Shown here piece by piece: positions 22,954-29,999 of a stretch of DNA of 29,999 nt. The DNA is from Deltaproteobacteria bacterium UBA5754 (lineage in GTDB: Bacteria > Desulfobacterota > Dissulfuribacteria > Dissulfuribacterales > UBA5754). Position numbers and translations under genes: made by a program. Below the pieces are notes generated by a model. That model did no database searches, was not told the origin of the DNA, and saw nothing but the letters and a program-made list of their open reading frames with translations. Position 1 is the stretch's first letter. Each line of letters opens with the position of its first letter. Location of the stretch: NCBI GenBank assembly GCA_002419025.1, contig DIFG01000044.1:1-29999 (forward strand), in the 5' to 3' direction.

Positions 22954-23657
22954 AGGCATCGGCCATCATCGTGGCCGCAGGCTCCGGGACCCGCTTCGGG
23001 GGAGAGGTCCCCAAGCAGTTCGTGACCCTCGCAGGCCGCCCTCTCCTCTTCTGGAGCATCTTCGCATTTGCCGACATCCCGGAGGTGGAAGAGATTGTGG
23101 CCGTCATCCCTGAGGCGCATATGGAGACCTTCGAGACGCTCCTGGAACAAAATCCCGTCTCGGGGAGCCAAATCCGGTGGTGCGCCGGGGGGGCGACCCG
23201 CCAGGAATCGGTCCTGAGGGGCCTTCGCGCATCAGGACCGGATATCCCATGGGTAGCGGTGCATGACGGGGCCCGTCCTCTCGTTACCAGGGAAATCATT
23301 CAGGACATCCTTCTTGCGGCCCATTCCATCGGGGCCGCCATTCCGGGGCTCCCAGTGGCGGATACAGTGAAGCTCGTGGACGAAGAGGGAATGATCATAA
23401 AGACCCTGGATAGAAAAAACCTGATCCTTGCCCAAACCCCACAGGTCTGCCGAAAAAAGGACCTCCACGCCGCTTACGTAATGGCCGAGGGACTCGCCCT
23501 TACGGCAACCGACGAGGCGGGCCTTCTCGAGGCCGCAGGTGTTCACGTAGGGGTCCAACCCGGGTCGGCCGAGAACATCAAGATCACGACCCGAGTTGAC
23601 CTCATCCTTGCAGAGGCTATCCTTGCAGAAAAAAATAAAGGGAACCTTGAAAAATGA
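22950..23657 (+). CDS. ispD: 2-C-methyl-D-erythritol 4-phosphate cytidylyltransferase
   Basis: The 235-residue enzyme of the non-mevalonate (MEP) pathway joins CTP to methylerythritol phosphate. It shows the CTP-binding AAGSGTRFGGEVPKQF, GGATRQESVLRGL, VAVHDGARPLV, ADTVKLVD, AQTPQVCRKKDL, TDEAGLLEAAG and the terminal GSAENIKITTRVDL motifs. No IspF domain is fused. The start is GTG within GTGA, overlapping the glcD stop by four bases. The last five codons and stop lie inside the left inverted repeat of a 141-bp palindromic element (23640-23780), so the C-terminal tail GNLEK may be repeat-derived. Confidence 0.94.
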   Translation: MKASAIIVAAGSGTRFGGEVPKQFVTLAGRPLLFWSIFAFADIPEVEEIVAVIPEAHMETFETLLEQNPVSGSQIRWCAGGATRQESVLRGLRASGPDIPWVAVHDGARPLVTREIIQDILLAAHSIGAAIPGLPVADTVKLVDEEGMIIKTLDRKNLILAQTPQVCRKKDLHAAYVMAEGLALTATDEAGLLEAAGVHVGVQPGSAENIKITTRVDLILAEAILAEKNKGNLEK

Positions 23658-23780
23658 GGATTTTCGTTCGATGGCAAGGCGCGAGGAGGTCAAAAAGCAG
23701 AGCATACTCCATGTATGCGAGCATTTTTGACCGACGAGCAACGCACCCATCGGGCGAAAGGACCATTTTTCGAGGTTCCC
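23640..23780. repeat. 141-bp imperfect palindromic element at the ispD 3' end
   Basis: The ends GGGAACCTTGAAAAATG (23640-23656) and CATTTTTCGAGGTTCCC (23764-23780) are complementary at 16 of 17 positions. Nested pairs follow: TTTCGTTCGATGG with CCATCGGGCGAAA, GGTCAAAAA (23688-23696) with TTTTTGACC (23724-23732), and GCATAC (23702-23707) with GTATGC (23713-23718) at the centre. It resembles REP/MITE-like long hairpins and contains no gene. It could also act as the 3' end of the ispD transcript. Confidence 0.75.
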
Positions 23781-23782
23781 TA

Positions 23783-23807
23783 AAGGCATCCTTTGACCAG
23801 ATGCCTT
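23783..23807 (-). terminator. Candidate terminator hairpin of tRNA-Gly
   Basis: On the minus strand AAGGCATC pairs with GATGCCTT across a nine-base loop, followed by a short T-run. It lies 11 bases beyond the tRNA CCA end. The T-run is weak. Confidence 0.45.
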
Positions 23808-23818
23808 GAGCTCACTCG

Positions 23819-23893
<75 letters not shown>

Positions 23894-23905
23894 GTTCGGG
23901 AGGTG

Positions 23906-23935
23906 AATATAAGTGGCGGCCATCTTTTCTGTCAA
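23906..23935 (-). promoter_or_regulatory. Sigma-70-type promoter of tRNA-Gly
   Basis: The minus strand has TTGACA (23930-23935), an 18-base spacer and TATATT (23906-23911). Transcription would start a few bases before the tRNA 5' end at 23893. Its position also argues that the giant rightward gene does not start at the far-upstream GTG at 23903. Confidence 0.75.
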
Positions 23936-24040
23936 GGCCGAAAAGACACTTGTAGGATATCGTGGAGCCGCACGTCCGGTCCGAATCGAGACCCGGGCGT
24001 GGTTCAATCCCAACCTCGAAAGCCGCTGGTTCATCATCTC

Positions 24041-27000
24041 ATGATTATACTCCGGGAGACCTTACGAAGCGGTCCCGCCCCCCATGGGGCCGCCGGGGTC
24101 AGGGTCCCTTCATATCCCGCACTGTGGTATGCGGCCTGGTCCATCCTCGTTGCGTGCGCCTCCCTTGCACCCGGCCTCGATGCCCCCGTGGATCGCGTCC
24201 TCCTCGCGGCCCTCGCGGGATCTGCAGCTACCGCCCTCTCCCATCTCTTTCAACGTCAGCGGATCCAGTGGCTCGAGACGACGGTCGACGCCCTGGTGGT
24301 CTCGATCTTCGCCGTCTGTGCGTCTGGGAGCGCCGAGATCTGGCAGGCACCCAGGACCTGGGCTGAGATCTTCTCCATGACCCGGTTCTCATCCACCGTC
24401 GGGATCATTGTCTACCTCGTTCTCATATCCATTCGTCTCACAGCAGGCGGACGATCCCTGACCATTCCCCAAAGACTCTCGTGTGCGGCCGTCCCGTTCC
24501 TCTTTAACTGGCTTCTCGTCCTCCAGTCACCCAGGCTCCTTGATCAACTGGGAGGCTGGACATCTCCCCTGTTCTCTCCATCCCTTTCCGGCGACATGGG
24601 CAGAATCCTCGTCCTCGTCTCCTTCAATATCCTGCTTGCCGGAATGATCCATCAAATCGTCGTCGGCAGATGGCTCAAGGACCTCAGGCTTCATGCGCTC
24701 CTCACAGCCGGCGCAGTCCTGGCGGTCTTCACCCCGCACATGGCGGACATGGGCTCATCTCCCCTCCTCCTCTCCCAACCCGCGAGCTGTGGCATACTCG
24801 GGGCGATCGCCTCGTCCATGGCCTCCCAGGCAGGTCTCTGGGCCCAGGTCTACCTCCTCACCGGCATTCTCATGGACGCCCTTGGGGGGAGACGGCCCTG
24901 TCCCTACTGGGGCGGAATCCACTATGCCTCGGGGTTCGTGAAGGGACTCGTCTATGGAGGCGTGTTCATGGCCCTCATCCACGGCGCGTCCTGTCTCATC
25001 GGGCTTCCTGCCTTTCGGGACTACGCATTCGACCATCCCCTTTTGACATCCATCCTCCTCTGCGCCGCGACCTTTCCCCTGGCAAAGACCGTCATGGAGA
25101 CCTTTGACGTGAGCGAGAGGTTCTTCACGCGTCTTGTCCGCGCCTGCATGGACCCCATCCTCTATATTCGGGGCGCCGCCGTGGGGGCAGGCATGGGATA
25201 CTGCCTACTTGGCGGACTCTTTGGCTCATCGGACGGCGCAAGATTCCTCACCGGGTTCGCCATCGGGTCCACCGCCTACGCCCTCGTGGACCTGGCGCGA
25301 GACGCGCTTGCCATCTTCGTCCTCCAAAGGCGGACCGCCTTTCATGCCATCCGTGTATATGGCCTTCAGGCCGTGGTCGGAGGCCTGATAGGGGGGGCTG
25401 TCGCATGGTATCTCGACCCCAGTCAACTCGAGACCATCTGGGAAAGATTTCTCGACTACGCCTCCATCCATTTTTCCGCGCAGGGCAAGGCCCCAGAGCC
25501 GTACGTGATCTATCCCCTCTTCAGCAAATGGGGGGCCATGGACCTGGGCGTGGTCTCGGGCGGCACGCGCCTCTTCTACGACCAGTCCCTCGCCGGAGTC
25601 ATCAACTGGTCCATCGCAGCCCCCCTCTTCAGCGTGAACCTCGTCTTCCTCAAGGCCCTTTTCCAACGCGACTCCACCCCCATTCGCTCCCTCTTCAGCC
25701 GGGCCGGGGTTCAGGACCTTGTGGAGCAAGCGGTCAGGGTCCAGCGCTGGGGTCTCTGGATGGCCCCGGTCATCTTTTCCTTCCTCCGCATGTCCCCGGA
25801 CCCCACTTGGTACAATCAGGATGGGGCCATACGGACCCTCGCGGCCGTGGAGAAATACCTCACCCTCTCCCCGCAGGATTTCCGGTCCTGGAGCCTCTCC
25901 TTCTTTACCAAGCTGCTCGCATGGGACTGGCTTCGAGTGCTCGTGTGGTTCGACCACATGGGGCTCAGGGTCGCCACCCTCGTGAACCTCTCCTTTGTGG
26001 CCGGGGACCTTCTGGACGAAAAGGCGGCTTCCTTCCTGGGATACCGGATGCGCACCCGCTGCCTTCCCGAGGCTGTCAGACGATTCGCCACCTGGGCACC
26101 GCTCCTGATCCCGTTCTACATCCCCAGGGGATGGGAATGGGACGTGGCATGGACCGGAGCCGAGGTCCTCCAGAAGGCCCCTGACGCATGGACGCCATCC
26201 CCTGAAGGGGTGGTGCTCTTCCTTTTTTGCGCCGCTTCCCTGACAGGCGGATTCTTTCTGGCCATGCGGACCAAAAAAGGAGGAAGGGATATGTGCAGAG
26301 GAAAGGGCATGGAGAGGTATCACGCCATCTCGAACGGCGTGTACACCCTCTCGATCTCCCCGGACGGACGCGGATGGAGCCGGGCCTACCGGATCGGCCA
26401 CGGCAAGGGGATCGAGATCGATCTCACCCGAAGGCCCGAGGAACCCCTCGAACCCCTGGGAAGGACCTTCCACGTCCTGGACCGGGGATGCCCCGCAGTG
26501 AACGGAAATCGGGCCTGGACCATCCCATTCGGGGGTGTCGAAGAGGTCTCAACCAACTCGGTCAGATTTGTGGCGACCAAAGACGAAATCCATGCCGATA
26601 CGACCGTGACCGTCCATGATGGCGATCCCGTCGAGATCTGGCGGGTAAGACTCACCAACAAAAAGGATGTCCCCCGATCCATCGAGCTCACCACCTGCTG
26701 GGAACCTGCAATGATCGACCCGGGGATCTCCCTGCGCCAGACCTTTTTCAACCGGCTCCACATAGGGACCTGTTTCATCCGGCCTTTGTCGGCCTTTTTT
26801 GCCACGAACAGGCTCCTCGAAAACGGCCGTGAAAGGACATGGAACTGGCCTTTTCGGGCACCTGAGATGACCCTTCTCAAGAGGATCGGAATCGTCTGGG
26901 AATGGTTCCTCCCCTCTGCCGAGATGACCGTTCCCGGAAGACGCGGAAAGGTCTCGCCGGAGACGTTCTTCCACGCCGTGAAGGAGACCGGCGCCGTGAC

Positions 27001-29650
27001 CCTTGTGGGATACGAGGACTCCCTCAGCCGTTTTCTCGGCCACGGGACCCTTTCGCACCCATCCTCCCTGGGAGAAAAACTCCGGGACCCAGGAGACGAA
27101 GGGCTTCTCTACACATTCGATCCGGTCCTCTCCCTTCGGGTGCGGGTGGATCTCCCTGCACTCGGTGCTGCCGAGGTCCTTTTCCTGGGCGGCTATGGAT
27201 CCGACCTCGAAACCGCCCAGGAACTCGTGATCAAACACCTGGGTCTTTCTCCTGACGCCAGGAAAAAGGCCAGCTCCTCCTTTGCCAGACCCCGATACGC
27301 CAGTCCATTCAGGCCCCTACCCCTCCTTCCATTTCCAAATGAGGTGAGGGCCGGAGACGAGACCCTTCCGCCCTTCTCCTTTTCCGAAGACGGGACCGAA
27401 CTGCGCCTCGGCTGGGATACCCCCCGGGCCTGGAGCCATGTCCTTGCCAATGAGACAGGGACTGGCGCCGTGATCACGAACGACGGAAACATCTATTCGT
27501 TTTTTGGAAATTCCCAGCAAAACGGCCTCACCCCCTCTCACCGGGACGCAATCACGGCCCAGGTTCCAGGGCAGATCATCCTCCTGCGGGATCTCGACAC
27601 AGGCATGATCTTTTCCCCGACCTTCATCCCGTACCGGGAGACCGATTCCGGCTATCGCGTCTGCTACGGGACGGGATACGCTGTCTTCGAAAAGGAGACC
27701 TCGTGGGCATCCACGCGACTTTCCATATGCGTTCCGCCCGACGACCCCTGCGAGGTCCGAATCCTGACCATTCGAAATCCAGGAGAAAGACCCATCCGTC
27801 TCCGTGTGCTCTGCTCTTCACGGATGGTCCTCGGCGAGACCTCCCTTGATACGCAGGGAAAGATCCAGACCGCGAGCAGCCCGGACGGACGGATCCTTTT
27901 CTTCAAAAATCCCGAAAATGCCTTTGTTCACGGTGACGCCTTTGTGGGGACGAGCCTTCCCGTGGACCGATATGAAACAGTCCTCTCCAGGTTCGTGGGC
28001 GGATGCGGCAGGGATCTGGCTGACCCTTACTTCCTGGAACACGGCGTCCCGGACGAGACCCAGGAAGATGACGGCTTCCGTGTCGCCGCTTTCTCGTGCG
28101 ATATCGAGATCCCGTCCAAAGGCGAAGCGACCTTCTCCATCGTCATCGGCCAGACAGGTTCGAGGGAAGATGCCGAGCGTCTCGCCAGGACCTACCAGGA
28201 TGTGAATGCGGCGCAGCGCGCGCTGGAACAGACCCGGAAGTGGTGGCGAGAGACCCTTTCCGTCCTGCAGGTAGAGACGGATGAGCCCGCCTTTGACCGC
28301 ATGGTGAACACGTGGCTTCCATATCAGATCCTCGTCTCCCGCCTCTGGGGGCGGTGCGGCATGATGCAGCGGAGCGGCGGGTTCGGATACCGAGACCAGC
28401 TCCAGGATGTGATACCCCTCTGCTTCACCCATCCGGACATGGCACGCAACCAGATCCTCCTCCATGCCGCGCGCCAATTCGTGGAAGGAGACGTCCTTCA
28501 CTGGTGGCACGAGGGACCGGATGGGGGCGCAGGCCTGGGCGGGAGAAACCGCTCCTCGGATCCGAACCTCTGGCTACCTTCCGTGGTCCTCGCATATCTG
28601 GATGCCACCGGAGACTGCTCCATCCTGGACGAGGAGGTCCCATACATCGAGGGACGGCCCATTCCCAAAGGTGAAGAAGGCATCACCCAGGTCCCCAGGC
28701 CTTCCCGAGAGATCTCGTCCCTCTACGGGCACTGCGTGAAGGCCATCGACTATGCCCTTGCCCGTTTCGGCAGGCACGGGCTTCCCCTCATAGGGGCCGG
28801 GGACTGGAACGACGGATTCAACGCCTTGGGCGCCTGCGGGCGGGGCGAGAGCGGATGGCTCGCCTGTTTCCTTTACGATATCCTCGTACGGTTCACCAAA
28901 ATCTCGATGGAGAGAGGGGACCATGCTCGAGGGAATAACTATCTCGAAAGGTCTCATGGGCTCGAGACCTCCTTCCAGGCCATGTGGCGGGGAGACCGGT
29001 ACGTACGGGCCATCACGGACCGCGGGGAGGAACTCACCCTGGCAAGCGCCCTCATGGCCGCATGGCCGGTGATCTCTGGCATCGCTGGATTTGAACAAGG
29101 GGCGATAGCAGTGGAGACCGCCCTCGGGGAACTGGAAAGAAACGGGCTCGTCCGTCTCTTCTGGCCGCCCTTCACGGAAAATTCCGTCATACGACCGGGC
29201 AGGATCGCCAACTACCCGCCAGGCGTCAGGGAAAACGGAGGCCAGTACTGCCATGGGGTTTCGTGGCTCGTGGACGCCTTGATGATCCTCTCCCGCAAGG
29301 GGAGGGAACTCGGCCTCCATGGACGAGCTGAATGCTACAGGGAGCGGGCGGCCTCCCTCTGGCTCACGATCTCCCCCCTTTCCCACACCTTGCCGGATAG
29401 ATTTTCCACCTACGGACTACCGCCGCACCAGCAGTCTGCCGACATCTATACCGGGCCCGGATACGAGGGCCGGGGAGGCTGGAGTTGGTACACCGGTGCC
29501 GCAGCCCGCATGCTTACTGCTGCCTATACCCTTATCGGAATCGAGATGCTGGGCGGACGGCTCCACGTGCGGGAGGACACATGGGAAAAGGACGGATCTC
29601 TGAGGCTGAAAGGGCTGGTTTTCAAGGGAAAAAGGATAAGAGGGGCATAA
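24041..29650 (+). CDS. Giant membrane-anchored GH94/NdvB-like glycoside phosphorylase
   Basis: The product has about 1869 residues. Residues 25-745 are membrane-like, with many hydrophobic helices; I see no DxD or QxxRW glycosyltransferase motif. From about 755 (YHAISNGVYTLSISPDGRGWSRA) two beta-sandwich modules follow; the second (about 1119) has SHVLANETGTG and FFGNSQQNGLTPS, typical of GH94. The alpha-barrel (1440-1830) has RDQLQDVIPL, RQFVEGDVLHWWHE, GAGDWNDGFN (the general-acid aspartate, at about 1588), VRENGGQYCHG and GGWSWYTGAA. These match the C-terminal phosphorylase part of cyclic beta-1,2-glucan synthases. The fair prediction is a beta-glucan or disaccharide phosphorylase acting at the membrane. 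The start is uncertain: ATG 24041 has no good ribosome-binding site, but the GTG at 23903 lies inside the tRNA promoter region. Confidence 0.85.
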   Translation: MIILRETLRSGPAPHGAAGVRVPSYPALWYAAWSILVACASLAPGLDAPVDRVLLAALAGSAATALSHLFQRQRIQWLETTVDALVVSIFAVCASGSAEIWQAPRTWAEIFSMTRFSSTVGIIVYLVLISIRLTAGGRSLTIPQRLSCAAVPFLFNWLLVLQSPRLLDQLGGWTSPLFSPSLSGDMGRILVLVSFNILLAGMIHQIVVGRWLKDLRLHALLTAGAVLAVFTPHMADMGSSPLLLSQPASCGILGAIASSMASQAGLWAQVYLLTGILMDALGGRRPCPYWGGIHYASGFVKGLVYGGVFMALIHGASCLIGLPAFRDYAFDHPLLTSILLCAATFPLAKTVMETFDVSERFFTRLVRACMDPILYIRGAAVGAGMGYCLLGGLFGSSDGARFLTGFAIGSTAYALVDLARDALAIFVLQRRTAFHAIRVYGLQAVVGGLIGGAVAWYLDPSQLETIWERFLDYASIHFSAQGKAPEPYVIYPLFSKWGAMDLGVVSGGTRLFYDQSLAGVINWSIAAPLFSVNLVFLKALFQRDSTPIRSLFSRAGVQDLVEQAVRVQRWGLWMAPVIFSFLRMSPDPTWYNQDGAIRTLAAVEKYLTLSPQDFRSWSLSFFTKLLAWDWLRVLVWFDHMGLRVATLVNLSFVAGDLLDEKAASFLGYRMRTRCLPEAVRRFATWAPLLIPFYIPRGWEWDVAWTGAEVLQKAPDAWTPSPEGVVLFLFCAASLTGGFFLAMRTKKGGRDMCRGKGMERYHAISNGVYTLSISPDGRGWSRAYRIGHGKGIEIDLTRRPEEPLEPLGRTFHVLDRGCPAVNGNRAWTIPFGGVEEVSTNSVRFVATKDEIHADTTVTVHDGDPVEIWRVRLTNKKDVPRSIELTTCWEPAMIDPGISLRQTFFNRLHIGTCFIRPLSAFFATNRLLENGRERTWNWPFRAPEMTLLKRIGIVWEWFLPSAEMTVPGRRGKVSPETFFHAVKETGAVTLVGYEDSLSRFLGHGTLSHPSSLGEKLRDPGDEGLLYTFDPVLSLRVRVDLPALGAAEVLFLGGYGSDLETAQELVIKHLGLSPDARKKASSSFARPRYASPFRPLPLLPFPNEVRAGDETLPPFSFSEDGTELRLGWDTPRAWSHVLANETGTGAVITNDGNIYSFFGNSQQNGLTPSHRDAITAQVPGQIILLRDLDTGMIFSPTFIPYRETDSGYRVCYGTGYAVFEKETSWASTRLSICVPPDDPCEVRILTIRNPGERPIRLRVLCSSRMVLGETSLDTQGKIQTASSPDGRILFFKNPENAFVHGDAFVGTSLPVDRYETVLSRFVGGCGRDLADPYFLEHGVPDETQEDDGFRVAAFSCDIEIPSKGEATFSIVIGQTGSREDAERLARTYQDVNAAQRALEQTRKWWRETLSVLQVETDEPAFDRMVNTWLPYQILVSRLWGRCGMMQRSGGFGYRDQLQDVIPLCFTHPDMARNQILLHAARQFVEGDVLHWWHEGPDGGAGLGGRNRSSDPNLWLPSVVLAYLDATGDCSILDEEVPYIEGRPIPKGEEGITQVPRPSREISSLYGHCVKAIDYALARFGRHGLPLIGAGDWNDGFNALGACGRGESGWLACFLYDILVRFTKISMERGDHARGNNYLERSHGLETSFQAMWRGDRYVRAITDRGEELTLASALMAAWPVISGIAGFEQGAIAVETALGELERNGLVRLFWPPFTENSVIRPGRIANYPPGVRENGGQYCHGVSWLVDALMILSRKGRELGLHGRAECYRERAASLWLTISPLSHTLPDRFSTYGLPPHQQSADIYTGPGYEGRGGWSWYTGAAARMLTAAYTLIGIEMLGGRLHVREDTWEKDGSLRLKGLVFKGKRIRGA

Positions 29651-29696
29651 GTTCGACCTATGCGGCCTCATACGGACCTGTGGACCCGGTCCTGCG

Positions 29697-29729
29697 TAAC
29701 CGGCAGAGGCCGGTTATGGGCCGGTTATG
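29697..29729. repeat. Hairpin plus tandem 11-bp repeat after the GH94 gene
   Basis: TAACCGGC (29697-29704) pairs with GCCGGTTA (29709-29716) around AGAG. GGCCGGTTATG is repeated in tandem at 29708-29718 and 29719-29729. No T-run follows, so it is not a typical terminator. 29651-29696 shows nothing else. Confidence 0.7.
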
Positions 29730-29813
29730 ATCCCACTGAAAAAATCCGATCTGCGGCGTTGCTTTAATTTTCCAGTCCATGCGGCGTACGCCAAGTACGC
29801 CTCCGGCTACTGG
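29728..29813. repeat. Second, diverged copy of the 15-kb repeat element
   Basis: The stretch beginning TGATCCCACTGAAAAAATCC is similar to 15045-15064, and both continue with AATTTTCCAGTC (here 29766-29777). The inner part forms its own hairpin: CCAGT (29772-29776) with ACTGG (29809-29813), and GGCGTAC (29783-29789) with GTACGCC (29795-29801). The right-hand terminal repeat seen in the 15-kb copy is missing; HsdM-like sequence follows directly. Confidence 0.6.
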
Positions 29814-29999
29814 AAGGTGACAATGGAACGCCCCCTGCGCCTCAAAGGCATCGACCCCGAGCGCGATTATACTCCCAAGGAGATCAAGACATTGTGGGAG
29901 ACGTTGGAGCGCCTGCCTGCCTAAGCCTCTGGGCAGGCAGGTACCGACGACGCACCGCCAATGATCAAGAAGATTCAGGCTCCTCGACGTTTTGTGTGG
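29805..29999 (+). pseudogene. Broken C-terminal fragment of type I restriction methylase HsdM
   Basis: From 29805 the frame reads GYWKVTMERPLRLKGIDPER and DYTPKEIKTLWETLERLPA, then stops at 29922-29924. The GYWKVTxERPLRL and YTPKEIK patterns are those I associate with the C-terminal part of type I restriction N6-adenine methylases (HsdM). A different frame after the stop (about 29943 on) reads DDAPPMIKKIQ, which would continue the same protein, and a CCTGCCTGCC palindrome sits at the break. The methylase catalytic part is absent and repeat sequence lies directly upstream, so this is a remnant. It may continue beyond the window edge. The call rests on short motifs. Confidence 0.5.
29912..29941. 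repeat. CCTGCCTGCC/GGCAGGCAGG stem-loop inside the HsdM remnant
   Basis: CCTGCCTGCC (29912-29921) is exactly complementary to GGCAGGCAGG (29932-29941), with a ten-base loop that supplies the in-frame stop. The arms are identical to the perfect palindrome at 15160-15179. Confidence 0.8.

Noticed and set aside
25226..26473. Minus-strand open frame of 415 codons inside the giant GH94 gene
   Set aside because: It is antisense to the membrane half and rich in Gly, Pro, Glu and His without motifs; a shadow frame.

Overview
The window is GC-rich bacterial chromosome with dense, often overlapping genes on both strands. The gene set suggests an anaerobic, Gram-negative bacterium, most likely Desulfobacterota (former Deltaproteobacteria) or a close relative. 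The evidence is a double-cubane-cluster reductase with its activase, an outer-membrane-type lipoprotein, a non-mevalonate isoprenoid gene, a GlcD-type flavoprotein, a very long NdvB-like glycoside phosphorylase and a sigma-54-type promoter. This placement is inference from gene content; there is no rRNA marker.

Layout. 1-4.5 kb: a zinc-ribbon protein (minus), then a BamE/SmpA-like lipoprotein, L-isoaspartyl methyltransferase (pcm) and a TIGR00725 Rossmann protein as overlapping genes (plus), converging on an activase/double-cubane reductase pair (minus). Related GC-rich palindromic repeats lie near both ends of this block. 4.6-9.8 kb: one gene for a tandem double-length UvrA (minus). 9.9-15.0 kb: a stress- or transport-like locus. 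A 58-residue protein, a universal-stress-like protein and an SLC13 permease with two RCK_C domains run leftward behind a good -24/-12 promoter candidate. Divergent from them is a Lon protease that has lost its N-terminal substrate domain and carries an NtrC-type receiver inserted just before the AAA+ module. 15.0-19.9 kb: a hairpin repeat, a COG4030-like HAD protein (minus), a PabB-PabC fusion (plus), and an overlapping UPF0173 hydrolase/HD-domain pair (minus). 20.2-23.7 kb: a dnaA-like gene, glcD-like gene and ispD joined by overlapping stop and start codons. 23.8 kb: tRNA-Gly(GCC) on minus, with encoded CCA, a promoter and a terminator candidate. 24.0-29.65 kb: a giant membrane-anchored GH94/NdvB-like protein. 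The right edge holds repeats and what looks like a broken C-terminal piece of a type I restriction HsdM.

The most unusual item is the receiver-Lon protease and its divergent partner operon. The 58-residue protein and the universal-stress-like protein share a short core (A-x-x-F-A-E-x-G-E), so they may belong to one response module. The second theme is the number of intergenic palindromes: a perfect 42-bp palindrome, a 164-bp element with 23-bp terminal inverted repeats starting on the lon stop codon, a 141-bp element starting inside the ispD 3' end, and three copies of a CCTGCCTGCC-type palindrome sitting inside other repeats or broken genes.

No rRNA, CRISPR array, intact transposase or prophage was seen. 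Gene functions come from motif recognition by eye and were not checked by database search.
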